Positions 31,757-41,840 of a stretch of 64,000 bases of DNA are shown piece by piece; position 1 is the stretch's first letter; every line of letters begins with the position of its first letter. A program made the translations under genes and the position numbers. Source of the DNA: Arsenophonus sp052174535. Lineage in GTDB: Bacteria; Pseudomonadota; Gammaproteobacteria; Enterobacterales; Enterobacteriaceae. The notes below the pieces were generated by a model. The model had not been told where the DNA came from. It ran no database searches and worked only from the letters and a program-made list of their open reading frames with translations. The DNA lies in contig JBQMRQ010000022.1 of assembly GCA_052174535.1 (NCBI GenBank), forward strand, positions 9,155-73,154. Reading direction: 5' to 3'.

Positions 31757-31981
31757 AAATTATATTAAAGAAATATAACCTTAATATAAATTATAGCATG
31801 TCTGTATTATGGTTCTTTAAATTTATTAAAAATAATAATTTAAAATTAATTTTTAGATTTAATCTCTTAATCTTAATTAAGAATTTTAGTGTTTTTAGCT
31901 TTCTATTGAACCTCATCACATAATAATTTCAAGATTCAATTGATACTATAAGTTTCCCCGTCTACCATAAATACGTAGATG
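31757..31981. other. Spacer after yegH
   Basis: AT-rich sequence between the yegH stop and a strong hairpin. No gene is recognised. Confidence 0.4.
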
Positions 31982-32036
31982 AATTACCAATTCTTTAATT
32001 TTATTAAAGAATTGGTAATTTCTATGCGTTTTTATT
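31982..32036 (+). terminator. Strong hairpin, probable terminator downstream of yegH
   Basis: A perfect 17-bp inverted repeat (AATTACCAATTCTTTAA at 31982-31998, its complement at 32004-32020) with a 5-base loop, followed by TCTATGCG and a T-rich tail. Flanking bases extend the pairing imperfectly (CATAAATACGTAGA on the left against TCTATGCG...TTTATG on the right). It lies 226 bp after yegH and just before the 3' end of the asmA relic on the other strand. A small structured RNA is an alternative reading. Confidence 0.6.
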
Positions 32037-32059
32037 TATGTTAACTAACAATTCCACGT

Positions 32060-33676
32060 TTGCAGATTTCCTTGCTAAAGTTAACTAACTATTACCATCT
32101 ATATTTAGAGCACCAGCAAAAGAAGAAGCTAAATTTCAGAATGGATAACATACCGTTGCTAAGTTTTATATCAACCTTTAAATTTCAATTTGAGTATTAT
32201 CTTAAAAATTTTGAGGGTTGTCAACCTTATCAGTTAAGCGTGAAAGTCATGCTGGATCAGTGAAACTATATTTAATCCTGTTAATTATATGTTGGATAAC
32301 ATCACATTAGCGTTACTAGATCAAAAATTTAACAGCATAAATTTATCATAACCCGGGTCTACTGATAAATTTGCTTATAATATCTAATGAATCATCTAGT
32401 TTAATTGGTATGTCAAGTGCTTTGCAGTAAGGAGCTAACTTAACATGATTAAGTTTGTGGTTAGTCGTAAAATAACTGGACTATTTTCATGATTTAAACT
32501 TATAGGTAATTCAAAATTTTTCACCTATTAACCAACTTCTCTAGTTGAGTAATAGTTAATAACACTTTATTTAATTAATTTAAACTTAAAGATATCGACA
32601 AGTAAACCTTGATATATGAGTTTATCAACAGATATTGTTGCTTGAAATAGAAATTGCTTTAAATAACTTAAAGGATAATTATCAGTTTTAGTCAATGCAA
32701 TAACAGGATTAGTACTTATTTTAGGTGTTATTCTTATTTCTGTCACGTTATGTAATAAAGGTTGTCAACCTAAAATCTTATCTAGCCAGTTTACTAGAAA
32801 TAATGTTCAATTGAAAATCTAGAAATTTACCTAAATGAGTAACAACTAGATTACCATTAAATTATTATCATTGATTTTAATAGCTAAATTAAAAAGAGCT
32901 ATTGTGGCTTACTGATCATGTAAATAATTAAACAATAAAGTTCTATTGCTGCTAATCTCATCTGTTAGTAACTTAATACCATAATTTTATATTTTAATTA
33001 ATTAATTTTACCTGCGATTTGATGTGGATAATTTTAAATATTTAGTTGCTTTTTAAAGCAGAAGCGAGCTTTTTGTGATTATTGCACTCACATGACTATT
33101 AAAATTAACGCTAATAAAATAATCATCTTTCCTTCTCGGAAAGATAAGAAGGTTGCGCATATTTAATTTGGTATCATTACCTAATTATCGTCAAATTAAT
33201 AAAGTATCAATCAGTTTAATTTTATTAAACTAAAATAACCATTTATAATCATTATTATTTTTCCTACTAATACAGTTAGGGGATTCTAAAGCAATTAGGG
33301 TTTATGGATTTAATTTTACTTCATTGTCTGGTAGTGGTGTATAAAACTACCTTACAGGTTACAATCTATTCAATAGATTGTTGGTGGGAAATTAATGCCC
33401 ATAAGGAGATATCAAGCTGCATATTATCTACACTGATGACGACTGGCTTTACCTCGCCTATAACTTGGCGAGTGAAATAGTCCCAAGTAATGATACTTAG
33501 ATTTTACCATAAATGCTAACGCATTTCTCTTTAAAAATCTAATAATAGCTATTTTATTTAATTTTATTAATTAAATAGTGACGTAAGTCACTGGGATTAA
33601 TAAGCAATACTAGTATCGTTAACCCTCTTAAGATAACCAGGATTAGGATAGCTAATGTGGTTATAAATAGTTTCAT
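32060..33676 (-). pseudogene. asmA: asmA relic (outer-membrane assembly protein)
   Basis: AsmA is an inner-membrane anchored, AsmA-like/bridge-type protein affecting outer-membrane lipid and protein composition. Downstream of dcd, where asmA lies in E. coli, the minus strand starts with an ATG at 33676 and reads LVLLINPSDLRHYL, the AsmA N-terminus (E. coli LVLLVNPNDFRDYM). A later island VVISVDNMQLDISLWALIS matches the family's DNMRLDVALLPLLS region. After that frameshifts and stops dominate, and the C-terminal part is only faint near 32200. The span of about 1.6 kb is close to the original length. A 67-residue open frame at 32060-32263 on the other strand is chance. Confidence 0.82.
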
Positions 33677-33873
33677 CACCGTTTCCTATCAAGAGAACTC
33701 AAACAACTAATTAATGACTTCATCTTTATATAGCTTTTTCCGTAAACTAAATAATATAATTATATTTAATGTAGCATTATTCGCAAAATACGAGTTATTA
33801 ACTTAAATATTACAATTTATGATTATTTCTACTATATTCACTAATCCTATTCTTCTGATTTCTACGAACATTA

Positions 33874-34419
33874 TTAATTTTTATATTTTGCGCCCTGACG
33901 ACGATTATATGGGCGATCAGCTGATCCGGATAAAGTTTCAAAACTTAGTGCGCAAATAATCATACCCGGCCGTAATGCTAATGGTAATTTACCTGAATTA
34001 TAAAACTCTAGCACGATCTGACCGCACCAACCGGGATCAATACGGTGAGCAGTAACATGCACCATCAATCCTAATCGAGCAAGAGAGGAGCGACCATCAA
34101 GCCAACCAACGATATTATCAGGTAAAGTGACTGATTCTAAAGTGATCGCCAATACTAATTCACTCGGATGCAAAAAAAACGCATCATTATGGCTTAAAAT
34201 TATTTCATCACTTATTACTCGATCCAATGCAGCATTAATTTCATTTTTTGGTCCACTAAGATTGATATAAGGTAAAGTATATCCCTGAAATACTTGAAAT
34301 TTATTGCCTAAACAAATATCAACTGTTGCTCCATTAATTCGTTCAATTGATGGGCGTGGTTCAATAATCAATTTCTTTTCATTAAGGCATTTAACTATAT
34401 CACGGTCACAAAGTCGCAT
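33874..34419 (-). CDS. dcd: dCTP deaminase, C-terminally shortened
   Basis: Deaminates dCTP to dUTP, the main source of dUMP for thymidylate in enterobacteria. The 181-residue protein matches the family throughout, with R115 (SSLAR) and the catalytic E138 (IVLEF) in place, but a stop after GAKYKN removes the last 12 residues of the usual 193. In the family that tail is a flexible lid that folds over bound nucleotide, so activity may be altered but the core fold is complete. An AAGGAGAT ribosome-binding site precedes the ATG. It follows udk by 31 bp in one operon, and its former downstream partner asmA is dead. Confidence 0.94.
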   Translation of the reverse strand: MRLCDRDIVKCLNEKKLIIEPRPSIERINGATVDICLGNKFQVFQGYTLPYINLSGPKNEINAALDRVISDEIILSHNDAFFLHPSELVLAITLESVTLPDNIVGWLDGRSSLARLGLMVHVTAHRIDPGWCGQIVLEFYNSGKLPLALRPGMIICALSFETLSGSADRPYNRRQGAKYKN

Positions 34420-34450
34420 TTTTATCTCCTTATGAGAATTGCTAATCTAT

Positions 34451-35107
34451 TTATAAATAATTACTAGCAGAACAGAACTCCCCTATCTTAGCTTTTAGAA
34501 TATCAATCGCCACCCGATTTTTTCCACCACGAGGGACAATAATATCTGCATATTGTTTTGATGGCTCAATAAACTGCAGAAACATTGGACGAACTGTTTT
34601 GGTATATTGTTCAATAACAGAATCTAATGTTCGCTCTCGTTCATTAACATCTCGTTTAATTCTTCTTACTAAGCAAATATCCAATGGCGTATCAACATAA
34701 ATGGAAAAATCCATATTCTTACGTAATCGCTTATCAGTTAACAATAAAATACCTTCAATAATGATAACTTTTTTAGGATGAAAAAAAAATGTTATACGCT
34801 TACGCGTATGCTGAGTATAATCGTACTGTGGCAGATTAATACCTTTTCCTGTCTTTAACAATTGAAGATGATGAAAAAGCAGATCATGATCCATTGAATT
34901 TGGATGGTCGTAGTTTACTTTCACCCGTTCTTCCATTGGAATGTCATATTGATCTCGATAGTAACAATCCTCAGTAATCACACCAATATTGTGGTCACCA
35001 ACTTGATTACGTAGTTCATTATAAAGTGTTTTTGCAATAAGACTTTTACCCGATGCTGAAGCACCCGATATACCTACAATAGCGCAGTTATGTGCTGGAT
35101 CAGCCAT
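34451..35107 (-). CDS. udk: Uridine kinase
   Basis: Phosphorylates uridine and cytidine to UMP and CMP with GTP/ATP, the entry point of pyrimidine salvage. The 218-residue product (E. coli 213) has the P-loop GASASGKS near residues 15-22, the TEDCYYRDQ and NYDHPNSMD blocks, EGILLLTD, the RRIKRDVNER lid region and the VPRGGKNRVAIDILKAKI C-terminus. A short tail, FCSASNYL, extends beyond the usual end. It heads a two-gene operon with dcd. Host-derived nucleosides could be used through it. Confidence 0.96.
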   Translation of the reverse strand: MADPAHNCAIVGISGASASGKSLIAKTLYNELRNQVGDHNIGVITEDCYYRDQYDIPMEERVKVNYDHPNSMDHDLLFHHLQLLKTGKGINLPQYDYTQHTRKRITFFFHPKKVIIIEGILLLTDKRLRKNMDFSIYVDTPLDICLVRRIKRDVNERERTLDSVIEQYTKTVRPMFLQFIEPSKQYADIIVPRGGKNRVAIDILKAKIGEFCSASNYL

Positions 35108-35264
35108 TTTAAATAACCTGAATTTGAATAAAAGGAATTAATATAATTAAATATTATAAGCGAAAGAATTATAAGAGGTTATTTTAGTATCTTCCAGCAT
35201 TTAAAATTAAGTCTAACTAATTTTTATAATAAGACCTAACTGTTTACTCAAGAATCATTATATA
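35108..35264. other. udk upstream spacer
   Basis: AT-rich DNA between udk and an IS481-type remnant. It must hold the udk-dcd promoter, but no clear element is visible. Confidence 0.4.
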
Positions 35265-36060
35265 GATCCTTTTTGCACAGTCCTATTCATAGTAAAGAGA
35301 TTACTCGGGGTATAGTTAATGGAAAAATATCATTACGGTTGCCCTCTCTTCAAACAAACACAACATCTAAAATTAGAGTTAATTTTAAGGTTAACACAGA
35401 GAGAACCTTACCTCTAATTTGGTTAAGCGTTATGGCATCTCCTAAAGTTATCTTTGCTTAAAGAGAGAAACAAGATGATATTGATGATTACGGCCATATC
35501 GTTATTGTTTGTTGATGATGCTCTTTCGTTCGCCTCAGAAAGTCCTAGTATTTTCCTGCAAAAACTTTTTTCTCTTTTTAGGATCTGCTGGTAATCCCTA
35601 TATAAATTCCTAAACTCTGTGTTGATCTCTATTTGGCTTAAATTACTGTTTATATAGGTGCGGAAATAGGAATTTTCATAAAATAAGGGAGGAAAATAAG
35701 GGAGGGAGTATATAAAGCTAGAAGTTAAAAGTGTTTAAAAGCTACGAATTTATTTATCTACACGTAGAAGTGAAAATATCTTCCAGAAATATCAAATAAA
35801 ACTTTACAACCTTATATCTTTTCGTGTAGGTATAATGATTTCGACACTCTCTATGGGTTTTATCTGTCTTTAGAACGTAGGACAACCATTGGGTATGAGT
35901 AGGTGCAGATACACTGCTTTCGGAATGTTCATGATCTAAATACTGTTTAATATTCTACGATATGTTAATTTTTTAGGAATAAATCTAGATGGATCAGAAG
36001 AAATCTTCTAGAAAGTCTAAACTGGATAAATTAGGAAAACAATAGGAGACTTTACATGTT
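35265..36060 (+). mobile_element. IS481-type element, 5' part, split by IS256
   Basis: Forward copy: the helix-turn-helix block (WLSVMASPK in an otherwise open 62-codon frame at 35273-35461), the 'HIVI' region and the following segments match the 10.5 and 59.7 kb copies. The continuation (C-terminal LYN...FK block) is found only at 37345-37530, after an IS256-type element, so the IS481 copy was interrupted by that insertion. Confidence 0.65.
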
Positions 36061-37345
36061 ACGTCCATGTTTTATTCGAAGCGTTTATCATCTCTCTCCT
36101 GAAATGAATGAGGATAGGCTAACTGATTTTTATAACACTCAAAATAGGCTATATAGCAATGCGTCTAACTCGGCCCCAATTTTTTGATATGCAGTATTAT
36201 TTACTGAGAGTTATACTTATTTTTAGTGTATTGAATTTTGAGATGACAGCGTGTATCCCCTCCCCTCTTTTCCCCTGATTGATTTCATAAATGATTTTAA
36301 TAAAAGAGAGATGATATATTATAAAAGTCTACCCTATAAATATTCGCAAAATCAGATATTACAATAATTTCATTGCATAAAACTCATCTATAATATTGCT
36401 AGGTAGCTCATAACAGCGTTGTTGAGACGGAGTTCTGAGGCATTTGCTTTTGCGACAAGATATCAAAACTAATTTGTTGACAGGGTGCTATGCCGTCTTT
36501 CGTAATAGCTATTTACCATAAAAAACCATATAAACTGCTATAGCGATGTTAAGATTAAAGCGCTTAATGTCAGGAATCGCAGCGGCAACGGAATATGCTT
36601 CAACAGCTCGTTGCTATAATGAATTTTGTACCTGCGAGGCCATTTGTCCCTCACCTGTGATTTTTACGAAGTCCTAAAAGCGCTTCCTTGGTGAAATCAC
36701 GTGATTTCCTGCTGTGGAGATTATTAGCAGACTGAAATAGGAATATCTTGAATGGCTATAAGGTAATGGTATTTCCGTGATTTAAGCGATCTACCTTACA
36801 TTTATTTATTGGCTAATCATATATCCTATCTCCTATCAAGCAAGGTAATCATTTTTACCTACTAGTAATTCAACGCACTGCGTATGGTCGAAAAGGGGGA
36901 GGTAGCTGCAGTCGAATATGCTTATCGAGAGTAGAAGCAAACTGGGTATAACTTTTAATGGCTGGTAAGAAACTTGCTTAATCATATTTTTCAGGGTTAC
37001 TGAGAGCCGATGCCTTTGTTTTTCATAATGCAATGCTAAAGATATTCCCGGACATGTAGTAACAACGCTGTTGGGTATACAAAATAGCTAATGTGCTAGC
37101 TTCACCTCCAAAGAAATGCACCTAAAGTTAAGGGTGAGAGTTGCGGAAGATCTGGTTAGTAGAGAGGATCCTTGATGTTGCTAATAAACCTTTGATGGTA
37201 TTTAAGTTTCTCTTGTCTGTTTATAAAATCTAGAACCGGCTAAAAAAATTTTAGCTATGACTGCTAGCGCTAAACAATATCCAATTAAAAATAAAGAAAA
37301 GATTTATAAAGCATCAGAATGGGAATCTTGACCATTTATACACCA
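36061..37345 (+). mobile_element. IS256-type element inserted in IS481
   Basis: Forward copy, from an N-terminal block (REMIYYKSLPYKYSQNQIL near 36310) through RNRSGNGICFNSSLL near 36570, the DFYEVLKAL block, and the 'ECNGKDIP-like' region near 37030, to the conserved 3' end CACCAGACTTTTTAACAACTC near 37345. It is the best preserved in order of blocks, yet has many stops. A 65-codon frame at 36836-37033 on the minus strand is antisense noise. Confidence 0.75.
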
Positions 37346-37530
37346 GACTTTTTAACAACTCTAATTCCGGTTAAGAGCTTAAGATTATTCTACATAACAT
37401 ATTTATCTATATAATCAGGAATTATCGCAATCAGTATTGAGTAGTAAAGCCCATTGCAATTTATGAAAGATTAGTTTTAAGTTAAACCTGAATTATTTTA
37501 AAAAATCATACTTTATACTATTTTTTGAAA
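37345..37530 (+). mobile_element. IS481-type element, 3' end
   Basis: Matches the C-terminal end of the 10.5 and 60.6 kb copies (TTAGTTTTAAGTTAAACCTGAATTATT and flanking bases, cited here only by position 37470-37500). It is the displaced end of the copy starting at 35265. Confidence 0.6.
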
Positions 37531-38009
37531 TATGATAACTCAGTTATATTCAGTAATAAATATGATTTAGATATTTAATAAGTTAAACGAGACAAATATT
37601 ATGATTGTTCTACCTGATAGAAAAAGGCAGCATAAGTTAATATTAAGTTTTCTATGTATTAAGTAAAGATAAAATAAGTAAAAAGCTCATAATATTATTA
37701 ATTAATATAAAGCATATTTTTGAAATAACATAATACTGGCCATATAACAAAACATAACTGACTAATAATTCGTCCGTTTAATCTGGTAGAGTAGTATTGA
37801 TCATTAAGATTAAAAATGGCAATAATTTATTATTGCTATTTTATTTAGTGTTTTTATTAATCTATTTTACTTGCAAAACCAGCATTTAGCTCGAGTATAT
37901 GAACTTAATAGAAAAATATTTTTGTTACCAGAGTCAATGGTTTTAATATCATTCCTTTGTATACTCAAAATAGATTTTTCTTGGTGATAAATTATTGATC
38001 AAGCTCATT
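37531..38009. other. Unassigned AT-rich DNA
   Basis: About 480 bp without a recognisable frame. It contains one terminator-like hairpin (listed separately). It might be remnants of a gene formerly located next to metG. Confidence 0.4.
37812..37845 (+). terminator. Terminator-like hairpin, orphan
   Basis: GCAATAATTTATTATTGC (37819-37836) forms a stem, extended by AAAAT/ATTTT across one mismatch and followed by a T-rich run. No intact gene lies immediately upstream, so it may be the leftover terminator of a lost transcript. Confidence 0.35.
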
Positions 38010-38235
38010 AAGCGGCTTTTAAGTACTTTTTGGATCATGATATACTGTATGAGTATTGGAAAATTTATCAATTTTTATTGAATTGGATTTTGTGACAGTG
38101 ATGATACGAAGCCGACATCTTGAAGCACTGTAGTTTGAGAAAACAACTATTTCAATAATAATTAAGTTGCTTTCATCTCCTTAAAAATAATTGTACTGGC
38201 TGAGGAAATTTGATCTGCTAACTATATTAAAAATA
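38010..38235 (+). mobile_element. IS256-type 3' fragment within the old metG tail
   Basis: The forward frame reads LDFVTVMIRSRH followed by a KTTISIIIKLL stretch, corresponding to 'PIESTFATVRLR-R...' of IS256 transposases. It abuts the decayed sequence of the MetG C-terminal domain (from 38236), which suggests that the insertion broke or later trimmed that domain. Confidence 0.65.
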
Positions 38236-38411
38236 ACGTCCTTTTATCTAAAAATAATTGTAATTTTAGCAGTTTATTAGAGCTGGAATTTTCGATTAAA
38301 TCATCTAATTTAATTAGAACAACTTGTAAGTTTGCATTGTGAAAATCATAAAAATTGATTATATCTTGGATATAATCCTGAGTTTTCTTGTTTTAGTCAT
38401 CGTATGTGCTG
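38236..38411 (-). pseudogene. Relic of the MetG C-terminal tRNA-binding domain
   Basis: Directly downstream of the present metG stop, the minus strand still encodes INFYDFHNANLQVVLI and NKLLKLQLFLDKR. These match the start of the EMAP/Arc1p-like domain of full-length MetG (E. coli ITFDDFAKVDLRVALIE...DKLLRLTLDLGGEKR). The rest of the domain is lost where an IS256 fragment begins. Confidence 0.85.
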
Positions 38412-40061
38412 TTATATTTTGTTAGATGCTGCTAACATAGCGATTATATTGTTCATTTTAACTCTCTTAAATAAGGTTTTAAATGGTGTAATTTTATTAT
38501 TTAATAAAGGTTTGCTAATATCATCCCAGTTAAGTGAAATATCTAAAAAAGTTTCTGCCCGACTCGTAAGTCCCGGTAATATAGGTTTTAAATAAGTCAT
38601 TAGCACGCGAAATAAATTGATGCCCATAGAACAAATATCATGTAAATCTTGTTCACGGCCTTCCTGATTGGCAACTACCCATGGTGCTTGTTTATTGATA
38701 TAACGATTAGCCAGATCGGCAAGTGACATAATTTCACAAATCGCCTTGTTATATTCACGATGACAAAATTGTTGAGCAATTTTATCAGCTGCAGCAATAA
38801 ATTGCTGGTAAAGCTCAGGATCTGCAAGGCGCGATGATAACTTACCATGAAAGCGTTTATTGATAAATCCAACATTGCGAGCCGCAATGTTGACGACTTT
38901 ATTAACGATATCGCTATTTACCCTTTGGACAAAGTCTTTTAAGTTGAGATCAATATCATTAATACGGGAAGAAAGCTTAGTGGCATAATAGTAACGTAAA
39001 CAATCAGCATCCATCTGATCTAAATAGGCACGCGCGGTAATAAAAGTACCCCGTGATTTAGACATTTTTGCGCCATTAACGGTTATATAACCATGAACGA
39101 AGATATTGGTAGGTTTACGATAACCACTACCTTCTAATATTGCTGGCCAAAATAGACTATGGAAGTAGATAATATCTTTGCCAATAAAGTGATAAAGATC
39201 AGCAGTAGAATCTTTATGCCAATAACTATCATAATCAATATTAGGTTGTTTGTTACATAGATTTTTGAATGTTCCCATATAGCCAATTGGTGCGTCTAAC
39301 CATACGTAAAAGTATTTCCCATGCTCATTAGGAATTTCAAAACCAAAGTAAGGAGCATCACGAGTAATATCCCATTGCTCTAAACCAACCTCAAACCACT
39401 CTTGCATTTTATTTGCCACTTGTGGTTCTAAAGCCCCTGAGTGTATCCAGGTTTGGAGCATATTACTAAATGCAGGTAAATTAAAGAAAAAATGCTCTGT
39501 TTCACGCATTTCAGGTGTTGCACCAGAAATCACCGAGTGAGGATTGATAAGTTCTGTTGGATTATAAGTTGTGCTACAGATCTCACAATTATCACCGTAT
39601 TGATCATCAGCTTGGCATTTTGGGCAACTTCCTTTAACAAGGCGATCTGATAGAAACATGCCCTGTTTAGGATCATAAAGTTGCGAGATTGTTTTTTTTT
39701 TGATATAGCCACTATTTTTTAGAGTTAAATAAATTTGTTCAGATAATGTTTTATTTTCAATACTATGAGTTGAATGGTAATTATCATAACTGGTAGCAAA
39801 GTCAGAAAGATCATGTTGATGTTCTTGATTTACTTTACTAATAATCTCCTCAGGTGCTATACCTAATTGCTGAGCTTTTAGCATAATTGGTGTACCATGG
39901 GCATCATCAGCACAAATAAAGTAAACCTGTTTGCCGCGCATTCGTTGATAACGAACCCAAATATCGGCCTGAATATGCTCTAACATATGGCCAAGGTGTA
40001 TTGAACCGTTAGCATAAGGTAATGCACAGGTTACTAAAAGTTTTTTTGCGATTTGAGACAT
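38412..40061 (-). CDS. metG: Methionyl-tRNA synthetase, lacking the C-terminal domain
   Basis: Charges tRNA-Met and initiator tRNA with methionine. The 549-residue product contains the full class I core: PYANGSIHLGH (HIGH motif, residues 15-25), the zinc-binding cysteines C146, C149, C159 and C162, the KMSKS loop AKMSKSRGT, and the anticodon-binding helical domain. E. coli MetG is 677; the missing 120 residues form the EMAP-like domain for dimerisation and tRNA binding, whose relic lies just downstream. From recalled family knowledge, a monomeric core enzyme is active, and Buchnera MetG is similarly short, so this gene is probably functional. It is separated from a divergent dead mrp by about 530 bp. 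Confidence 0.96.
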   Translation of the reverse strand: MSQIAKKLLVTCALPYANGSIHLGHMLEHIQADIWVRYQRMRGKQVYFICADDAHGTPIMLKAQQLGIAPEEIISKVNQEHQHDLSDFATSYDNYHSTHSIENKTLSEQIYLTLKNSGYIKKKTISQLYDPKQGMFLSDRLVKGSCPKCQADDQYGDNCEICSTTYNPTELINPHSVISGATPEMRETEHFFFNLPAFSNMLQTWIHSGALEPQVANKMQEWFEVGLEQWDITRDAPYFGFEIPNEHGKYFYVWLDAPIGYMGTFKNLCNKQPNIDYDSYWHKDSTADLYHFIGKDIIYFHSLFWPAILEGSGYRKPTNIFVHGYITVNGAKMSKSRGTFITARAYLDQMDADCLRYYYATKLSSRINDIDLNLKDFVQRVNSDIVNKVVNIAARNVGFINKRFHGKLSSRLADPELYQQFIAAADKIAQQFCHREYNKAICEIMSLADLANRYINKQAPWVVANQEGREQDLHDICSMGINLFRVLMTYLKPILPGLTSRAETFLDISLNWDDISKPLLNNKITPFKTLFKRVKMNNIIAMLAASNKI

Positions 40062-40589
40062 AATAAGAATTTAATTCCTATAAAAATTGAACATTAATTT
40101 AATGTTAACTAATTGCAGTTTTCCAGCTAGCTCCGAAAATGACTAATCTATTATTATTTTATCGTAATTTTGCTTGATAAGTGTTAAATTATTAATTTTA
40201 AAATTTAAAATTTAAAATTTAATTTAATTAAATTATTCTATAGGAATATATAGCTATTTATTTTTAATAAATTAAAATTAAATAAAAGAAGCATGGATAA
40301 ATTTAGAATCCTTCAAACAAATAAAACCTGAGAATTAACTTTAGTAGTTCTGAGGTTTTAATATACTTTATTAACTGAGATTATAAAATAATTTGAATAC
40401 ATTAAAAGCATTATATTATTATGTATTTCTTGATGATATTTTTCATATTGAATTAGTGCATGCTTTTTTCTAGGTATGTGTCCCCTTTAAGTTATTAAAC
40501 TGAGCAGAAGACATCAACAATTAGGAAAAATGCTGATGTGCATAAGCAGTATACTGTAAATTACGTGATAATATCAATATATTATGTAG
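40062..40589. other. metG/mrp intergenic region with AT repeats
   Basis: AT-rich spacer upstream of metG. At 40195-40235 a short direct repeat of about three AAAATTT units occurs, followed by (TTTAA)n-like sequence. At 40325-40362 there is a hairpin AAAACCTgAGAA ... TTCTgAGGTTTT (one mismatch) that looks like an old bidirectional terminator. The N-terminal third of the mrp gene would have lain in this stretch but is not recognisable. Confidence 0.4.
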
Positions 40590-41375
40590 AATAAATAATT
40601 TTTCTAGAATGAATGCGATCAGTAATATTACTAATATAAATTCATGTAAAGGTGGTGTTGGTAAATCAATCACGACAGTGAATTTAACGTTGGCATTAGC
40701 GGAATTAAGGGAAGAAGGTATGTATTCTACATGCTGGTATTTATCTTCCTTTATTTAACTATGTTGATAACTAAAAATCAGCTTCTTATAGATCCTAGAT
40801 ATTATCTGTAAAATCTGTGGAACTCATGATGTCTTATGAGTTTTGCCAACTAATTCAATTAATTATTTGGTTAATTATAATCATACTATGATTATGGTGT
40901 AATTTAATGCTTAGCAAAGATTTGATAAAAATCTTATAGGATACCGAATGACAAGATTTAGATTATTTAGTAGTTGATATGTTACTTGTTACTTGTGATA
41001 TCTAGTTAATTCTATTACAGAATAGACCCGTTATTGCAGTGATTGTTGTCACTATAATTCAAGATATTTGCTTTGTTTGATGCGATAAATATATCACGAT
41101 TTTTAATAAAATGAAAGTGCCTGTATTGGATATCATTAAAAATATAAGTTTATATATTTATAGTAATTATGGACATGGACATTCAAAGCCTATCTTTACT
41201 ATGTTCCACAAAGATTATTTAAAAATACAAGTTGTAAATTGTTAAATAAGGATACCTGTTACATATTTTTTTGAATGAGAAATTAGATCAAAGTAAACCG
41301 ACAGTAATTCGGGATCTAAATAGTGAGCTCGTTACTATTTATTGAGTTATTGAGAAAAGTAGCGATTATTTTTGA
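40590..41375 (+). pseudogene. mrp: mrp (apbC) relic, Fe-S carrier ATPase
   Basis: Mrp/ApbC is a deviant-Walker-A P-loop ATPase that carries Fe-S clusters. It lies divergently next to metG in enterobacteria, as here. Islands in order are a KGGVGKS P-loop near 40650 followed by VNLTLALAEL, DLDYLVVDMLLVTCDI near 40960 (the family has DLDYLVLDMPPGTGDI), VPVLDIIKNISLYIYSNYGH near 41110, and SKPTVIRDLNSELVTIY near 41290. Frameshifts separate them and stops occur inside, so the gene is dead. The P-loop itself is still readable. Confidence 0.88.
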
Positions 41376-41469
41376 TCAAATGTACTAAATAGGAAAAATT
41401 CTACTAAAATTGCTTTCTGAGCTATTTAAACTAATTTTGCGTAGATTGTAATGGAGTTTTATTACCCGA

Positions 41470-41840
41470 TATTGATTGGTGTAATTTCTAATTGTATAGT
41501 CAAACATATTGATATTAAGTGATCTTAAGCTCTTGAGCAGAATTGAATGATGGATTTGTAAGTCTACAAAGAGCTTCTATATGATCATTAGATCGCTCGA
41601 TCATGCTTATTCCATTTAAAAATGCATCAGCAGGCTAAGTCAGTGTTCTATATCAAGCTCTGTACATAAATGTTTGAATTCATGTTTTCAAGTGTCTTAA
41701 CGTTTTCGAAATTAAAAGGAGGTTTCTAATTTTTATAATTGTATGTAAGTACTCGATGTATTGTTATTGTAGAGATGCTCGATTAAAGTCACGTAAAAGT
41801 ATAAATTATTAGCCGCGCGGTCTTGGCTTTGATGTTTTGA
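41470..41840 (-). mobile_element. IS481-type element, middle and 3' part
   Basis: The minus strand gives FNSAQELKIT near 41540, a GMIERSN-like block near 41600 and the RDFNRAS block near 41780, all from the catalytic to C-terminal region of the IS481-type transposase. The 5' part is absent; family X begins at about 41840. Confidence 0.6.

Noticed and set aside
38404..38595. 63-codon plus-strand frame
   Set aside because: Antisense to the end of metG; no independent support.
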